This document shows, in pieces, positions 41,866 to 53,011 of a stretch of 64,000 bases of DNA. Under the pieces are notes generated by a model. That model saw only the letters and a program-made list of their open reading frames with translations. It ran no database searches and was not told where the DNA came from. Origin of the DNA: Scleromitrula shiraiana (Eukaryota > Ascomycota > Leotiomycetes > Helotiales > Sclerotiniaceae); contig JABELC010000006.1 of the NCBI GenBank assembly GCA_028455995.1, positions 1,550,001 through 1,614,000 of the forward strand, read 5' to 3'. Position 1 is the first letter of the stretch, and each line of letters begins with the position of its first letter. Both the position numbers and the translations under genes were made by a program.

Positions 41866-44800
41866 CTATGTTCGGCTTTGCTCACATTGCCGGATTCTTG
41901 CCTCATACATTCCGGCTTTGGTCTTCCAGGATTTTGACTTCCGCTCTATAGTTATCTTCTCTCTAATACAGCTCCGAATCACGAATAAAACTTTTCCATC
42001 ACGACGAACATCTACTTATTCCATCTCGGCGGACAATTATTGGCGCAACAATCTTGCTCTTTAAGCTCCATATCGGTGGGATTGTGCTATTGTGGATTTG
42101 GCTTGTATCCGTGTGGTCTATTCTATGGATGCCTGGACTAAGGGCATCTAATATTTTGAAGAATCTTATCATCTTAGAACAACTAGATCATTTGCGTTTG
42201 GCTTGGTTTTGTTCCTTGATAAACTGCTTTGTTATTTTGGAGATTTGGGCGACGATGTTACTATCAACTGGGCTATTTTCATCTATATATTTTGCTCTTT
42301 CCTTACAATAGATGTTTTGTAGCTTCGAGAAAATACAATATATCGCTCCTTTCCCCACAATTACATCTCCTCTCATAGCTCAAACCTCTACGGCTTCTAG
42401 TACCGCACACAAGACATGATATATATGCTCTTAGACCCCTTGAGGATAGGATATTAATGTTCTCCATACAAGCTTCTGAAAACCGCATACTTTTAACTTT
42501 GACAATTCGATGCATGCAATACTTTCATGGAATATAATAATTAGACGCACTTGCTGTCAAGTAACTTACTTACAGTACTTACCATTTGGGCAGCAAAACC
42601 TTATGTATGATGTATGAAGCGATTAGAAAAATAGAATGAATGCACGGGTGGGGCAATAGGCGCCCAAGAGACTACATGGACTGTACGTACGTCAATTTTA
42701 TGCGCTTTGTTGATGGAAAGAAAGAAGGAAGGAAGGAAGGAAGGAAGGAAGGAAGGAATATAATAAGTGGCTGAGATATTTCTCTTTTGGGAGAATTTGG
42801 AGGAATTTGTGATATTGCTTTGGCTCTTTTAGTGACTCTTTTAGTGAGAGGGGATATGTTTGAGGTGTATTGTTAAGGTAGATGGGATACGATTTGCTGC
42901 GATGTTGTTTATGGGAAGGTGGGGTGAGGGAGGGAAGCTTCTCTAAACCTTCAAGGATACTCTCGAACTCATACTTGTCGAGAAAAATAAATCGGGAATA
43001 AAATGATAAAATGATATACGATACGATAATACAAGAAGATCTATTGGAAGTGTACCGAAACGAATATTTACATCGAGATGCTTTTTCTTGGCATGAGGAA
43101 TCGAATTATTGGATGAGATATTGTGCAACAATGCCCAAATAGAGCTATATCTATCGTATCACACAGCTAGATGAGCACAGCATAACATCTAACAGATACC
43201 TAGGTAGGATGGGGATGGGATGAACTGCAATGCAAGTTCTCAGTACCTAAGTATCAAATACAAGAATAAGTGGAAAAGCGTGTCAAATAAATGCCTCAAA
43301 AGCAAAAAAAAAACTCATATCAAATTATAGCACACATTCGAATTTCCAATACTCAATGGCGTTTGCATGTACCTAGCTGTCAATCTGTCAATCTGTCGTT
43401 GACAGTCGTGTTCTTGTTGAGCTCCAAGCTTCCTTCCATGGTTTGCGATAGACTACATTATTACCGTACGTACATGACAGTGGATCTTTACAACACTGTC
43501 GTACAGGTAGGGTACAGGGTGTATGTTAGCTAGGTGGGTGATGGGTGATGAGTGATGATGGGTGGGTGATGGTGATACGCTGATCCTTGCTCGTTGTATG
43601 TAACCCCTCCAATATCCTTGAAATACTCCACTTACTTGGAAGATGCTCACCCGCGCTCCTCCCACCCACACATCTCCAAACTTTTGGATGTTGGTTTGGT
43701 TTGGAGTGTGGAGTTGGTTTTGGAGTTGGTTTTGGTTTTGGGTGTGGTGGTGATAACGGTCTTTGGTGGTCGGAGGGGAGGGACAACCCCCCGTAGACTT
43801 AAGCTTATGGTTGACCTATGAAGCTATCTCTATTCGAAAAATAATGAGAGGAAACATTCTTTAGATATTCTACTCGACTCGAAAAGACCAACAACATACT
43901 ATGTATGTACATATGTACTTTCCACTCCGAATAATAAATATAGAAAAACCCCAAAACTCAAGCGCCATATTTCCGTAGATGTCGATAGATTAAGTGGCGT
44001 AACGCTAGATAAGATAAAGTTAGATACGATACGACCAGGACATAAACGCTGACCGCACTGAATTTCATACTTTTTTTTTTTTTTTGCCTTCCAACTTTGA
44101 TGCTTGAAGCACTCTGGGCAAGTACTAGATGAAGCTACTCGTGGACCTGTATATCTCCGTAAGCAAATCTGACGTCTAGGGAGCTAATAACTTGAAGAGA
44201 GGGAGCTAAGAAGGTATCCATGAATGAAGAATGGATTTTTTTGCATCGTCGATGAATATAATTCGAATCCAAGGTTATAGGAAAGAAAGTAGTCTAGGCA
44301 AGAAAGAAAAGAATTAAATAAATAAATAAATAAATAAGTTAATAAATAAATAAATAAAGCATTTCCTCATATGGTGCATCACGATCGATATTTCTTGAAA
44401 TCTTACTTGATACTTGATACTTGATTTTTCTCTTTTCTCTTTCCTCTTTCTTTTCCCCTTCCTTTTCCATTTCTATTTCTATTTCCTTTTCCTTACTCGT
44501 GCATCCATCCACATTACTTATTACTATCATCGTGTTTTTTCTCTTTCCCTAGCTTCTCGTATATCTAGTTCTAGTCCTATAGACTACATACCTACGGAAG
44601 TAAGTATAGTATAGTATAGTATAACACATCCCACATACTACTCGATACGCAAATAAACTATCTCTCCGGTCCTCCCACCTACCCTTTCTCAGATAGCTAG
44701 CTCCACGCCGTTAATCTTTTAGCTTCTTCAATCGAACTACATGTCACCATTGTTTCTTGACAACACTACCGGAAAATAAATTTCCTTTTTTTTTTCTTCT

Positions 44801-44988
44801 TCTTCATCTTCTTCTCCATTTCACTCCAAACATCATAATTTTATTATATTATATAAAAACTGTGAAGAGGAAGGAAAAGTTAATAGAATAAGTTGATTCT
44901 GCGATTAAGCTACCTCTATCAAAGATAAGATCGTCATACCAACAACCAACGAATAAAGCCACCCCCACTACACATTTAATTTGGAAAA
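41866..44988. other. Gene-free region, 2EXR pseudogene / GH63 gene
   Basis: About 3.1 kb with no credible gene. Repeats: (GGAA)n at about 42722-42757, (AAAT)n runs near 44317-44357, and a T run at about 44071-44085. A hydrophobic frame at 42054-42311 has no supporting features. Pyrimidine-rich tracts at 44786-44824 lie upstream of the GH63 start and are typical of strong fungal promoters. Confidence 0.6.
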
Positions 44989-47900
44989 ATGGTTCAAATC
45001 GACTCTCATGAGTATTTATCGGAGGAAGAGAAACGTTTGAAGGAGGATCGTGAGAGAACGAAATATTGGAAGAAATGGGGTCCTTATGTTGCTGAAAGAC
45101 AATGGGCTACTGGTAGTTACTTGCTCCTATCCTGTGAAAGCTTGGTTGTTTGGCAGAAGTTGTAGATTCTAATTGATATGTGCTTTTATAGTTCGAGAGG
45201 ATTATAGTGCTGATGGTGATGCATGGAGTCGTAAGTTTTACATTTATTTGCACAGTGTTGGGAATTGTGAGCTCTGTATTAATTGTTGGCTGGTAGATTT
45301 CCCTCATGAACATGCGAGATCGAGAGCTTTTCGTTGGGGTGAGGATGGTATTGCTGGAGTTTCGGATACACATGGATTTCAGAATATTGCTTTTGCTTTT
45401 TGGAATGAGGAAGAGTGAGGAGTACAATTCTCGCAATTTATACTTATGGGGACTAACGTTTATATAGTGATTTTCTCAAGGAACGTTTGTTTGGGCTTTC
45501 GAATCCTCAGGGAAACCATGGAGAGAGCATTAAAGAAGCACATTTTCATATTGATAACACACCAACGGTTTGTCAATGATTCGGATTTCTACTTTAACGA
45601 GCACTAACGAATGGTTATAGCATTCTTATATGAAATACCTTTACAAATACCCCCAGAAGAAGTTCCCATACGAAGATCTAATTGCAGAAAACGCCAAACG
45701 AGGCAAGGCAGATAGAGAATACCAAATCATTGATACCGGTGTCTTTGACGAGGATAGATACTGGGATATATATATTGAGACCGCAAAGGAGGCTGATGAC
45801 CCAGATGAGCTTCTCTTCCGAGTTACTGCATGGAACAGAGGTCCAGAGCCAGCTCCACTCCATATCATTCCTCATGTTTGGTTTAGAAATACTTGGGCAT
45901 GGGGACATGAGACCGAGGAGAATAAACCCAAGATCAGCAAAGTTGGAGATTGTATTGCACACAGTCGTCACCACAAGCTAGGTGATCGATACATGGTATT
46001 GTCTCCTTCTCCAGGTGTTGGACCCAGCGGTGTCGATGTGCAGCCAGAATTGATATTCACCGAGAACGATACCAATTTTGCCAAGCTGTACGACGGAAAG
46101 AATCCTCAACCATACGTCAAGGATGCGTTCCACCGACATATCGTGGACCGTGAAAAGAGAGCCATCAATCCCAGTGAGAACGGTACTAAATCTGCCGCTT
46201 GGTTCAATTTCAATGAGGGTGGCGGGGTAGCTCCAGGAGAGTGTGCAGTGGTCAGATTCAGAATGTCCAGAAAGTATGCCGATTACTTGGATGAAGAAGA
46301 ATTTGATAATATTATGGATAAGAGAAAGGACGAAGCCGACGAGTTTTTCTGGCGTATCAGTCCTTTGCCTATGGCCGATGATCTCAGAAACATTCAAAGA
46401 CAAGCTTTCGCTGGTATGATGTGGTGTAAACAGTACTACCACTTCATCTGGGACCAATGGGCCAATGGTGATCCATCTCAACCTCCACCTCCAAAAGATC
46501 GCAAAGCTGTTCGAAATGCCAATTGGAAACACATGCATTTGGATGATATTTTATCTATGCCAGATTCCTGGGAATATCCCTTCTTTGCGGCATGGGACTC
46601 GGCATTCCATTGTATCCCACTTGCAATGATTGATCCTGACTTTGCGAAGAAGCAATTGGATCTTTTCACTAGGGAATGGTATATGCATCCAAACGGACAA
46701 CTGCCAGCTTATGAGTGGAACTTTGGTGATGTTAACCCACCAGTTCATGCTTGGGCTACATTCCGTACATTTAAGATTGAGAGAAAATTGTATGGTCGTC
46801 AAGATCTCGATTTCTTGGAACGTGTTTTCCAGAAATTATTGCTCAACTTTACTTGGTGGGTTAACCGTAAGGATTTCGATGGAAAGAACGTATTCGAGGG
46901 TGGTTTCCTCGGATTGGATAATATTGGTCTCTTCAATCGTTCTGAACCTCTTCCAACTGGTGGTGTTTTGGAGCAAGCTGATAGTACTGGATGGATGGCA
47001 TTTTACTGCTTGTGCATGTTGAACATTGCACTAGAGTTGGCCAAACATCGCCGTATCTATGAAGATATTGCTTCCAAGTTCTTTGAGCATTTCATGCTTA
47101 TTAGTGACGCCATGACCTACAAGAATGGCGAGGAGGGTGAAAAATCACTTTGGAATGAAGAGGATGGTTTCTACTATGATGCTATTTCGTATGGTGGACC
47201 ATGGACTCAACAATTACCAGTCAGATCGTTGGTGGGACTGATTCCACTATACGCAACTCTTACTTTAGAGCCAGAGCTTATTAACAAATTACCTTCTTTC
47301 AAGAAGAGAGTTGAGTGGTTTGTTGAGAATCGTCATGATGTTGCTGAGCGCAATATGGCTAGTATCAAGAAGAGAGGAAAGGACAATCGTATTTTATTGT
47401 CATTGGTTAGCAAAGATCGTTTAGAAAAGATCTTGAAGCGTATGTTGGATGAAGATGAATTCTTCAGTCAATATGGTATTCGATCTCTCTCCAAGTATCA
47501 CGAGAAACATCCATATTCTATGGATGTAAACGGTCAAGAATTCAAGGTTAGCTACGTTTCGGGAGACTCGGATAGTGGTCTCTTTGGTGGTAACAGTAAC
47601 TGGAGAGGACCAATTTGGTTCTGTGTCAATTTCCTGCTTGTCGAATCTCTACAACGTTTCTACATGTTCTACGGACCATCTTTGAAGGTTGAATGTCCTA
47701 CTGGTTCTGGAGATATGATGCATCTTGGACATGTTTCTGAGGAAATTCAACATCGTCTTCAACATCTCATGGCTCGTGGTGATGATGGTCGTCGTGCTAT
47801 CAATAATGGTAACGATAGGTTGGATTTTGATCCCAACTGGAAAGATAACTTGTGGTTCTATGAATTCTTTGATGGTGATAGTGGCCGTGGTTTGGGTGCT

Positions 47901-48416
47901 ACTCATCAATGTGGTTGGACTGGTTTGATTGCTAGAATGATTCACGATACTGGGTAAGTAAATCTTTCCTTTCCTTTCCAGATAACCCCTCCCCCAAGAA
48001 AGATCAACAAACTAACTCACCCACCCAACAGTATATCCTGCCGTCTCCCCCAAACCCCACGTACCCCAACCGCAGGAATGAACCACTACTTCGACGACAT
48101 CTTCACGCGCAACATTGGAATCCCTACATCGCAAAAATCCCCCAACAAACCATACCACATGCGTCGCTCCTCTACATCTCGCTCTCTGGGCGCGCGCTCG
48201 GATTTCGAAACCTCGGTTAACGGCGACCATGATGATGAGGATGATGATTATAGATCGGTGGCTACGTTGAATGAACAGCGCTTGAGGGAGAGAGAGGAGG
48301 CGGATAGACATGTGGCTAATTATGTTAGTGAGCAATTGCATCGGGTTAGGAGTAATGAGTTTGAGGAGAGGTATGGGGATGAGTTTGAGGCGCAGTTGGA
48401 TGAGGGGGATAAATAG
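44989..48416 (+). CDS. GH63-like glycoside hydrolase (mannosyl-oligosaccharide glucosidase-like)
   Basis: Large (alpha/alpha)6-type glycosidase of the GH63 superfamily. Six exons: 44989-45112, 45192-45230, 45297-45414, 45468-45567, 45621-47953 and 48032-48416, 3099 nt, 1032 residues. The N-terminal part (residues 1-300) includes FRWGEDGIAG and YWDIYIETAKEADDP. The catalytic half has FFAAWDSAFHCIPLAMIDP (Asp near 453, likely general acid), GQLPAYEWNFGDVNPPVHAW, GGVLEQADSTGWMA, NSNWRGPIWFCVN and WFYEFFDGDSG (Glu near 875, likely base). There is no signal peptide or membrane anchor, unlike ER glucosidase I, so a cytosolic role is likelier than N-glycan trimming. The last exon adds a Ser/Arg/Asp-rich disordered tail. 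The substrate is unknown. Confidence 0.88.
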
Positions 48417-48968
48417 ATGGGTGGGGATGGGGATGGGGATGTAGATAGATGGTGGTGGGTATAGTGGAAGAGAAGACTTGGTATTCTAGGAATGGAAACT
48501 ATAGCTAGAGCTAGAGCTAGAGCTAGAGGTAGAGGTAGAAAGAAGTAGAACTAGATCAGGAGAACATGGGGTTCAAAAATTCAAGATACAGTATATAGAT
48601 TTTATAGATAGTGAATGCTTTCATGGAAGGCTTTTCCTTTTTATATCTTTATGGTTTCATGTTTTTATTTGGTGTACTGAGTACGAAATTGCTTTCATCT
48701 GCCCAGCATTTAATGTTTTAAAAATTATCATAAAATCTTAATCAAATCCATCGAAATACATGATGGAATCAACAACCCCCAAAAAGCACGCTAACGATCG
48801 GGCAAAACCGCATATTCCCCATTCCCAGCACCGAGCTGATCACATGACCGGAACCAAAAATCCAAACTTTCCGACACAAACGACCAGCAATGAGAATCTC
48901 CCATCAAAGCTCACCCACGCACGCATCTCCCCTCCACATACACTAATTAACGTAACGACTCAATCAAG
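48417..48968. other. Spacer, GH63 gene / OSCP gene
   Basis: 552 bp in tandem orientation. It contains a GAGCTA repeat near 48505-48535 in the GH63 3' flank, then the OSCP promoter. No gene. Confidence 0.7.
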
Positions 48969-50168
48969 ATGCTCTCAAGTCGAACTCTTCTCCGCGCAGC
49001 CCGAGCACCGGCTCAAAGGGTGGCTGTTGCTCAACAAGCCGTGAGATGTTATGCTACTCCTGCTGCTGTGGACTCGAAGCCACCGATTGCGCTTTTTGGG
49101 TTGGATGGTACTTATGCTAGTGCTTTGGTATGTTGTGGTTTTTTTTTTCCTTTTTGGTTTTTGGTCTTTGGTCTTGTGCTGGGGGTTCAATTGGGGGAGG
49201 GGAGGGAGGGTTGATGTATGGATGGATGGATGCGTGGGCATCTCTTTACATCATTCAATTGGATTTATTACTCCCTCCCCTCCCCCCCCTCCCATTCTTC
49301 CCCCCTCCCTCTACCCCCTCATACATCCACAAAAACAAACAATCGACTAACCCCCATCCCCCTCATAGTACACCGCCGCAAGCAAAACCTCCTCGCTCGA
49401 TACCGTCGCCCGCTCCCTCTCCACCCTCAACAACGTCTTCACCAAAGACACCAAATTAGCCACCATCATGCAAGCGCCCACTCTATCTGTAGAAGACAAG
49501 TCCCAGATCATCGCGGAGCTGCAGAAACACACGGGCGCTCAGGATAAGGAGGGTACCGTTAAGAACTTCCTCGAGACGTTGGCGGAGAACAATAGGTTGG
49601 GGCTTTTGAAGGGCGTTTGTGAGAAGTTTGGGGAGTTGATGGGGGCTGCTAGGGGGGAGGTCGAGTTGACTGTTACTAGTGCCGCTGTAGGTCTTTTGTG
49701 TTTTTCTCTTTTTGGTCTTCTTTTTGTGGTCTTGGTGTGATTTTGAAGGGGAAAGGAAAGGAGGGGTTTTATTGGATATATTGGTTGGAAGGGGAGGTGA
49801 TTTGGGGATGCTATATTCCAATCCAAGAGAAGAGTTGTTGAAATCTTCCACATAATAAACTAAGCTAACATGTTCTCAACCCCCATTTAGCAATTAGACA
49901 ACAGGACCCTCAACCGACTCGAATCCGCCGTCTCCAAATCCCAATACGTTGGACAAGGCAAGAAACTCAAGGTCACCAACAAGGTTCGTTTTTACCCCCC
50001 TCATTTTCCCCTCTTAAACCCCAGAAGAATCTAATCTAACAACATTACCTAAAGGTCAACCCCGATATCCTCGGTGGACTCGTCGTCGAGATCGGCGACC
50101 GAACAATCGATCTTAGCGTCTCTGCCAAAATCGCTAAGATGAATAAACTCCTCACGGATGCTTTGTAG
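48969..50168 (+). CDS. ATP5: ATP synthase subunit 5 / OSCP, mitochondrial
   Basis: Oligomycin-sensitivity-conferring protein, the link between the F1 head and the peripheral stalk of mitochondrial ATP synthase. Exons 48969-49127, 49369-49686, 49891-49983 and 50055-50168, all phase 0, give 684 nt, 227 residues. The N-terminus MLSSRTLLRAARAPAQRVA is a clear Arg/Ala-rich presequence, probably cleaved near RCYA. The mature part shows LFGLDGTYASALYTAA, then VKNFLETLAENNRLGLL, and the C-terminal VNPDILGGLVVEIGDRTIDLSV, the best-conserved OSCP/delta-subunit motif. Length matches fungal OSCP. Intron 1 (241 nt) is T/G-rich and low in complexity. Confidence 0.96.
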
Positions 50169-51010
50169 ATAATTTTCCTGTTTTCCTTTTCCTTGAGAGA
50201 GGGAGTTGGGGGTTTGTTTACGTGGAGGGTTTGAAAAATTGGGTGGATGGGATGGATTGGGTGAGGAGGATGGAATGACGAGAGAGGGTGGATGTATGTG
50301 GAGGTCGCGGGGAGAGGATGAGAAGGGAGGGGAGAGGATGGGGAGATAAAATTACCTACTTACCTACCTACCTGTACATGAGTAAGAATTAGAAAGGAAA
50401 TGTTTTCTCAAATGACTGAATGCAAGCAAAAGTTTCGATATATACATCCATGCCCTCACGGACATCTGAGCCCAACAAATAGGTTTTCTGGTATAAGAAT
50501 TTTCAACACAATGCAAAATTTCCATCGGGCGAGTAGCAACTGCGAAGGAAATACCAGCACAGGAACACTTTACAACGTAGAAAAATCGAATTAGTCAATA
50601 GCTTGCGGTAATGGGAGACCGATCAACTAATCAATCAATGAATCAATCATGGGCGATTGCTCGCTGGTCTTATAAATACACTTCTGGTTAAAATTCCCAT
50701 TCCCATTCCATACCATACCATACCATACCATACCATACCATACCATACCATCCTGTTCCATCCGTCCATGCTCCAATTGATTGCCTGTCGAAAGCCCCAT
50801 TCATACCCTACCTCCGTATTGGACAGGGGACCTATCTATTTGATACCTCCCGCCTGCCTTCCCAGACTCCTAAAATTATATGTATGTGACCCAAACGCCT
50901 ATTGCATGAATCATGTCAATCAATCAACCGACCATCATGTTCCTTGTCATTTACCTTCCTTCATTACTAAAAAGCTCTTTTCATTCCCGCGACGAGAGAG
51001 ACCCTCTCAA
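50169..51010. other. Convergent region, OSCP gene / MOB1
   Basis: 842 bp between the two stop codons. A CATAC tract (about 50706-50752) lies in the MOB1 3' flank and G-rich sequence in the OSCP 3' flank. No gene. Confidence 0.7.
50706..50752. repeat. (CATAC)n pentanucleotide repeat
   Basis: About nine near-perfect 5-nt units, non-coding. Confidence 0.85.
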
Positions 51011-52035
51011 TCAATCAGTCCTCAGCATACTATCCACCAGATCGCCCAACGGGCCCCAAAAATCCTTCCCGCTCGCCAGACTATGCTCGTCGATAAACAG
51101 AACATAGTGCTTGAAACTGGTGTTGAGATGGGCTTCGAGGCCGAGCTCGCGGATCACGGGGTAGTGGTGGCAGTAGATGTGCGCGTAGACGCGGTACATT
51201 CTTTTGAAGACTTGGCGGATGAGGGTAGGGAAGTTTTTGGGGAAGGGGACGCCTATAGAAAGAGGAGAGAGGGGGGTTAGAGACATGTGAAGGTGGGTGT
51301 GGGGATTGATTGGGTAGGGGAGTTGGGAGGGGGGACTCACCGATTCGGCTGGGGAATACGGTCTCGTTGTCGATGCTGCTTTGGACCCAGGCCATTAGGT
51401 GCTCGATGTATGTTGGGGCGGGCATTTTGGTGGGTCGTTTGAATGTTTCGCTGTCTTGCCAGAGATACTCAAATCTGTGAATTATTAGTATTTGCTCAAA
51501 AGTGGGAGTTTGAATTCCATACTCATCTGTGGCCTTCATTTCCGGGCAGGATTGTGGAGAACAGAACTCGGTGATTGAGCCGTAGAGTAGATTGATGTGG
51601 TTGTAGAAATCCACCACTATCATTAATGTAAGTTTATGCCAACCTAGAAAGAGTCGTATGGAAACTCCTACTATTAACAGCGAGCCATTCATTTTCATCT
51701 TCTCCCTCCGGTAACTTCACAACCTTCCTCAAACTACCACCACCAAGTGTTGCCTCAGCATATTGTCGCAACTGATAACTCGTCGTACCCTTCGTAGCAT
51801 GTCTTGGTCGAAATTGATTTCTCGTCCGTTGATTACTATCAGATTCATCCTGTGAGTACGATGGAACATATGCAGCTTCGGGAACTTCTATAAAAGGATC
51901 TTCTTCTACCGGAGCCAATTTCACTGAAACGGTGCCGGCAGAATCAGATCTTGAGAGGGGTGTGAGGGAGGATGCTGGTGGGGAGAGTTTTGCCCTTGGG
52001 CTCCAGTATGCAAGAAATGAAGTCATGAGGACCAT
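51011..52035 (-). CDS. MOB1: MOB1 kinase activator (Mob1/phocein family)
   Basis: Co-activator of NDR/LATS kinases (Dbf2 in yeast) in the mitotic exit/septation initiation network. Exons 52035-51672, 51616-51523, 51474-51341 and 51252-51011 give 834 nt, 277 residues. The conserved Mob core begins at SYQLRQYAEATLGGGSLRKVV and continues with LPEGEDENEWLAVN, then FYNHINLLYGSITEFC. The zinc site is visible as two Cys (FCSPQSC) and two His (HIYCHHY). NTSFKHYVLFIDEHSLA is the usual C-terminal block. An in-frame ATG nine bases downstream (52026) is an equally good start. The N-terminal 90 residues are Ser/Pro-rich and likely disordered. It is divergent from RGP1. Confidence 0.95.
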
Positions 52036-53011
52036 TTATAGCTGGATGGAATTGAATTGAAGTGAATTGAATTATATACTAACACGGTTGTGATGAAGGA
52101 AGTCATCTTGCTTTTAATCGAAGAGAGGGGTTTGTATTTGTCTCTCTCTGTGTCTCTCTTTACATTCTTCGTGTTAGCTGGGTAATACTGTATAACAAAA
52201 TTAAGAAATTATGCGCAATAAATAGAACTCACCACTTTAGAGATCTAAAAGTAGTTGGTTGGTTGTTATTGACAACCTTGAATGGAAATTCAAAGAGAGA
52301 TTATAGAATTGCGCAAGGGGGAATAAAAAGAGAAGACAACAGACAAAGAGAAAATTTTGAGAAGTCTGGAAACTGGAAGATTGCAAGTTTGGGGTATTTA
52401 ATCGCAGCCGACGTTATCGTTGCGGGATGTGGTCTGGTCTGGTTGTTTACACTTATTATTATTAGCTATTTCCGTTGGCTCAGCAAATCCCCCATCATCT
52501 CCCTCCCCAAAATTCATCAATTGGTCATTCAAGGTTGATTATTCTGCCATACCCGTGCACATACACCGCATTTACACCCACTCACGCCATACAGCATAGC
52601 AGAGCACAGCACAGCATAGCACAGCACAGCACCTTCTTTTCTTACTTTGACTTCCTGCTGGAGCTTAGAGAACTCAAGGGTTCCAGGTTAGTTAGTTACA
52701 GTACAGTTATTACTTATTAGTAGGCTAGCCGAAACCCTGATGAGCTTACAGTTACATTCGTAGGTATTATGAATAGTTAAGTAATAGTTCTATTCTACAA
52801 AAGAGAAGTTCAATCATAGAAGGAATCGAAGCTTCATAATAATAAATTCATCATTGAGAGACTGAAGTACTACAATACTTCAATTGGATTACTTAAATAT
52901 TTCATTATGCCGGCGGATTGTTGGGATCTAAAGTTATTGCGATTGCATTCATGACTGGCAGATTAGATCTCCTTCGAAGAGAAGGAGTTTCACAGTCGCC
53001 ATTTCAGCGTC
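52036..53011. other. Divergent promoter region, MOB1 / RGP1
   Basis: 976 bp. Includes an AGCACAGCAT repeat at about 52590-52632 and a TC-rich tract near 52138-52160. The frames at 52263-52538 and 52475-52720 have no family features. Confidence 0.65.

Noticed and set aside
35000..42000. Horizontal transfer block
   Set aside because: The decayed GH3 and 2EXR genes are typical fungal families with host-like introns and composition, so local gene loss explains the region better.
42054..42311. 85-codon hydrophobic frame, possible small membrane protein
   Set aside because: No promoter context, no conserved motif, and overlapping antisense frames. A hydrophobic frame of this size is common by chance in T-rich DNA.
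48078..48341. Separate frames over the end of the GH63 gene as independent small genes
   Set aside because: The plus-strand frame is the last exon of the GH63 gene (phase and splice sites fit), and the minus one is its shadow.
52263..52720. Two short plus-strand frames between MOB1 and RGP1
   Set aside because: They overlap each other, end in simple repeats and show no family similarity.
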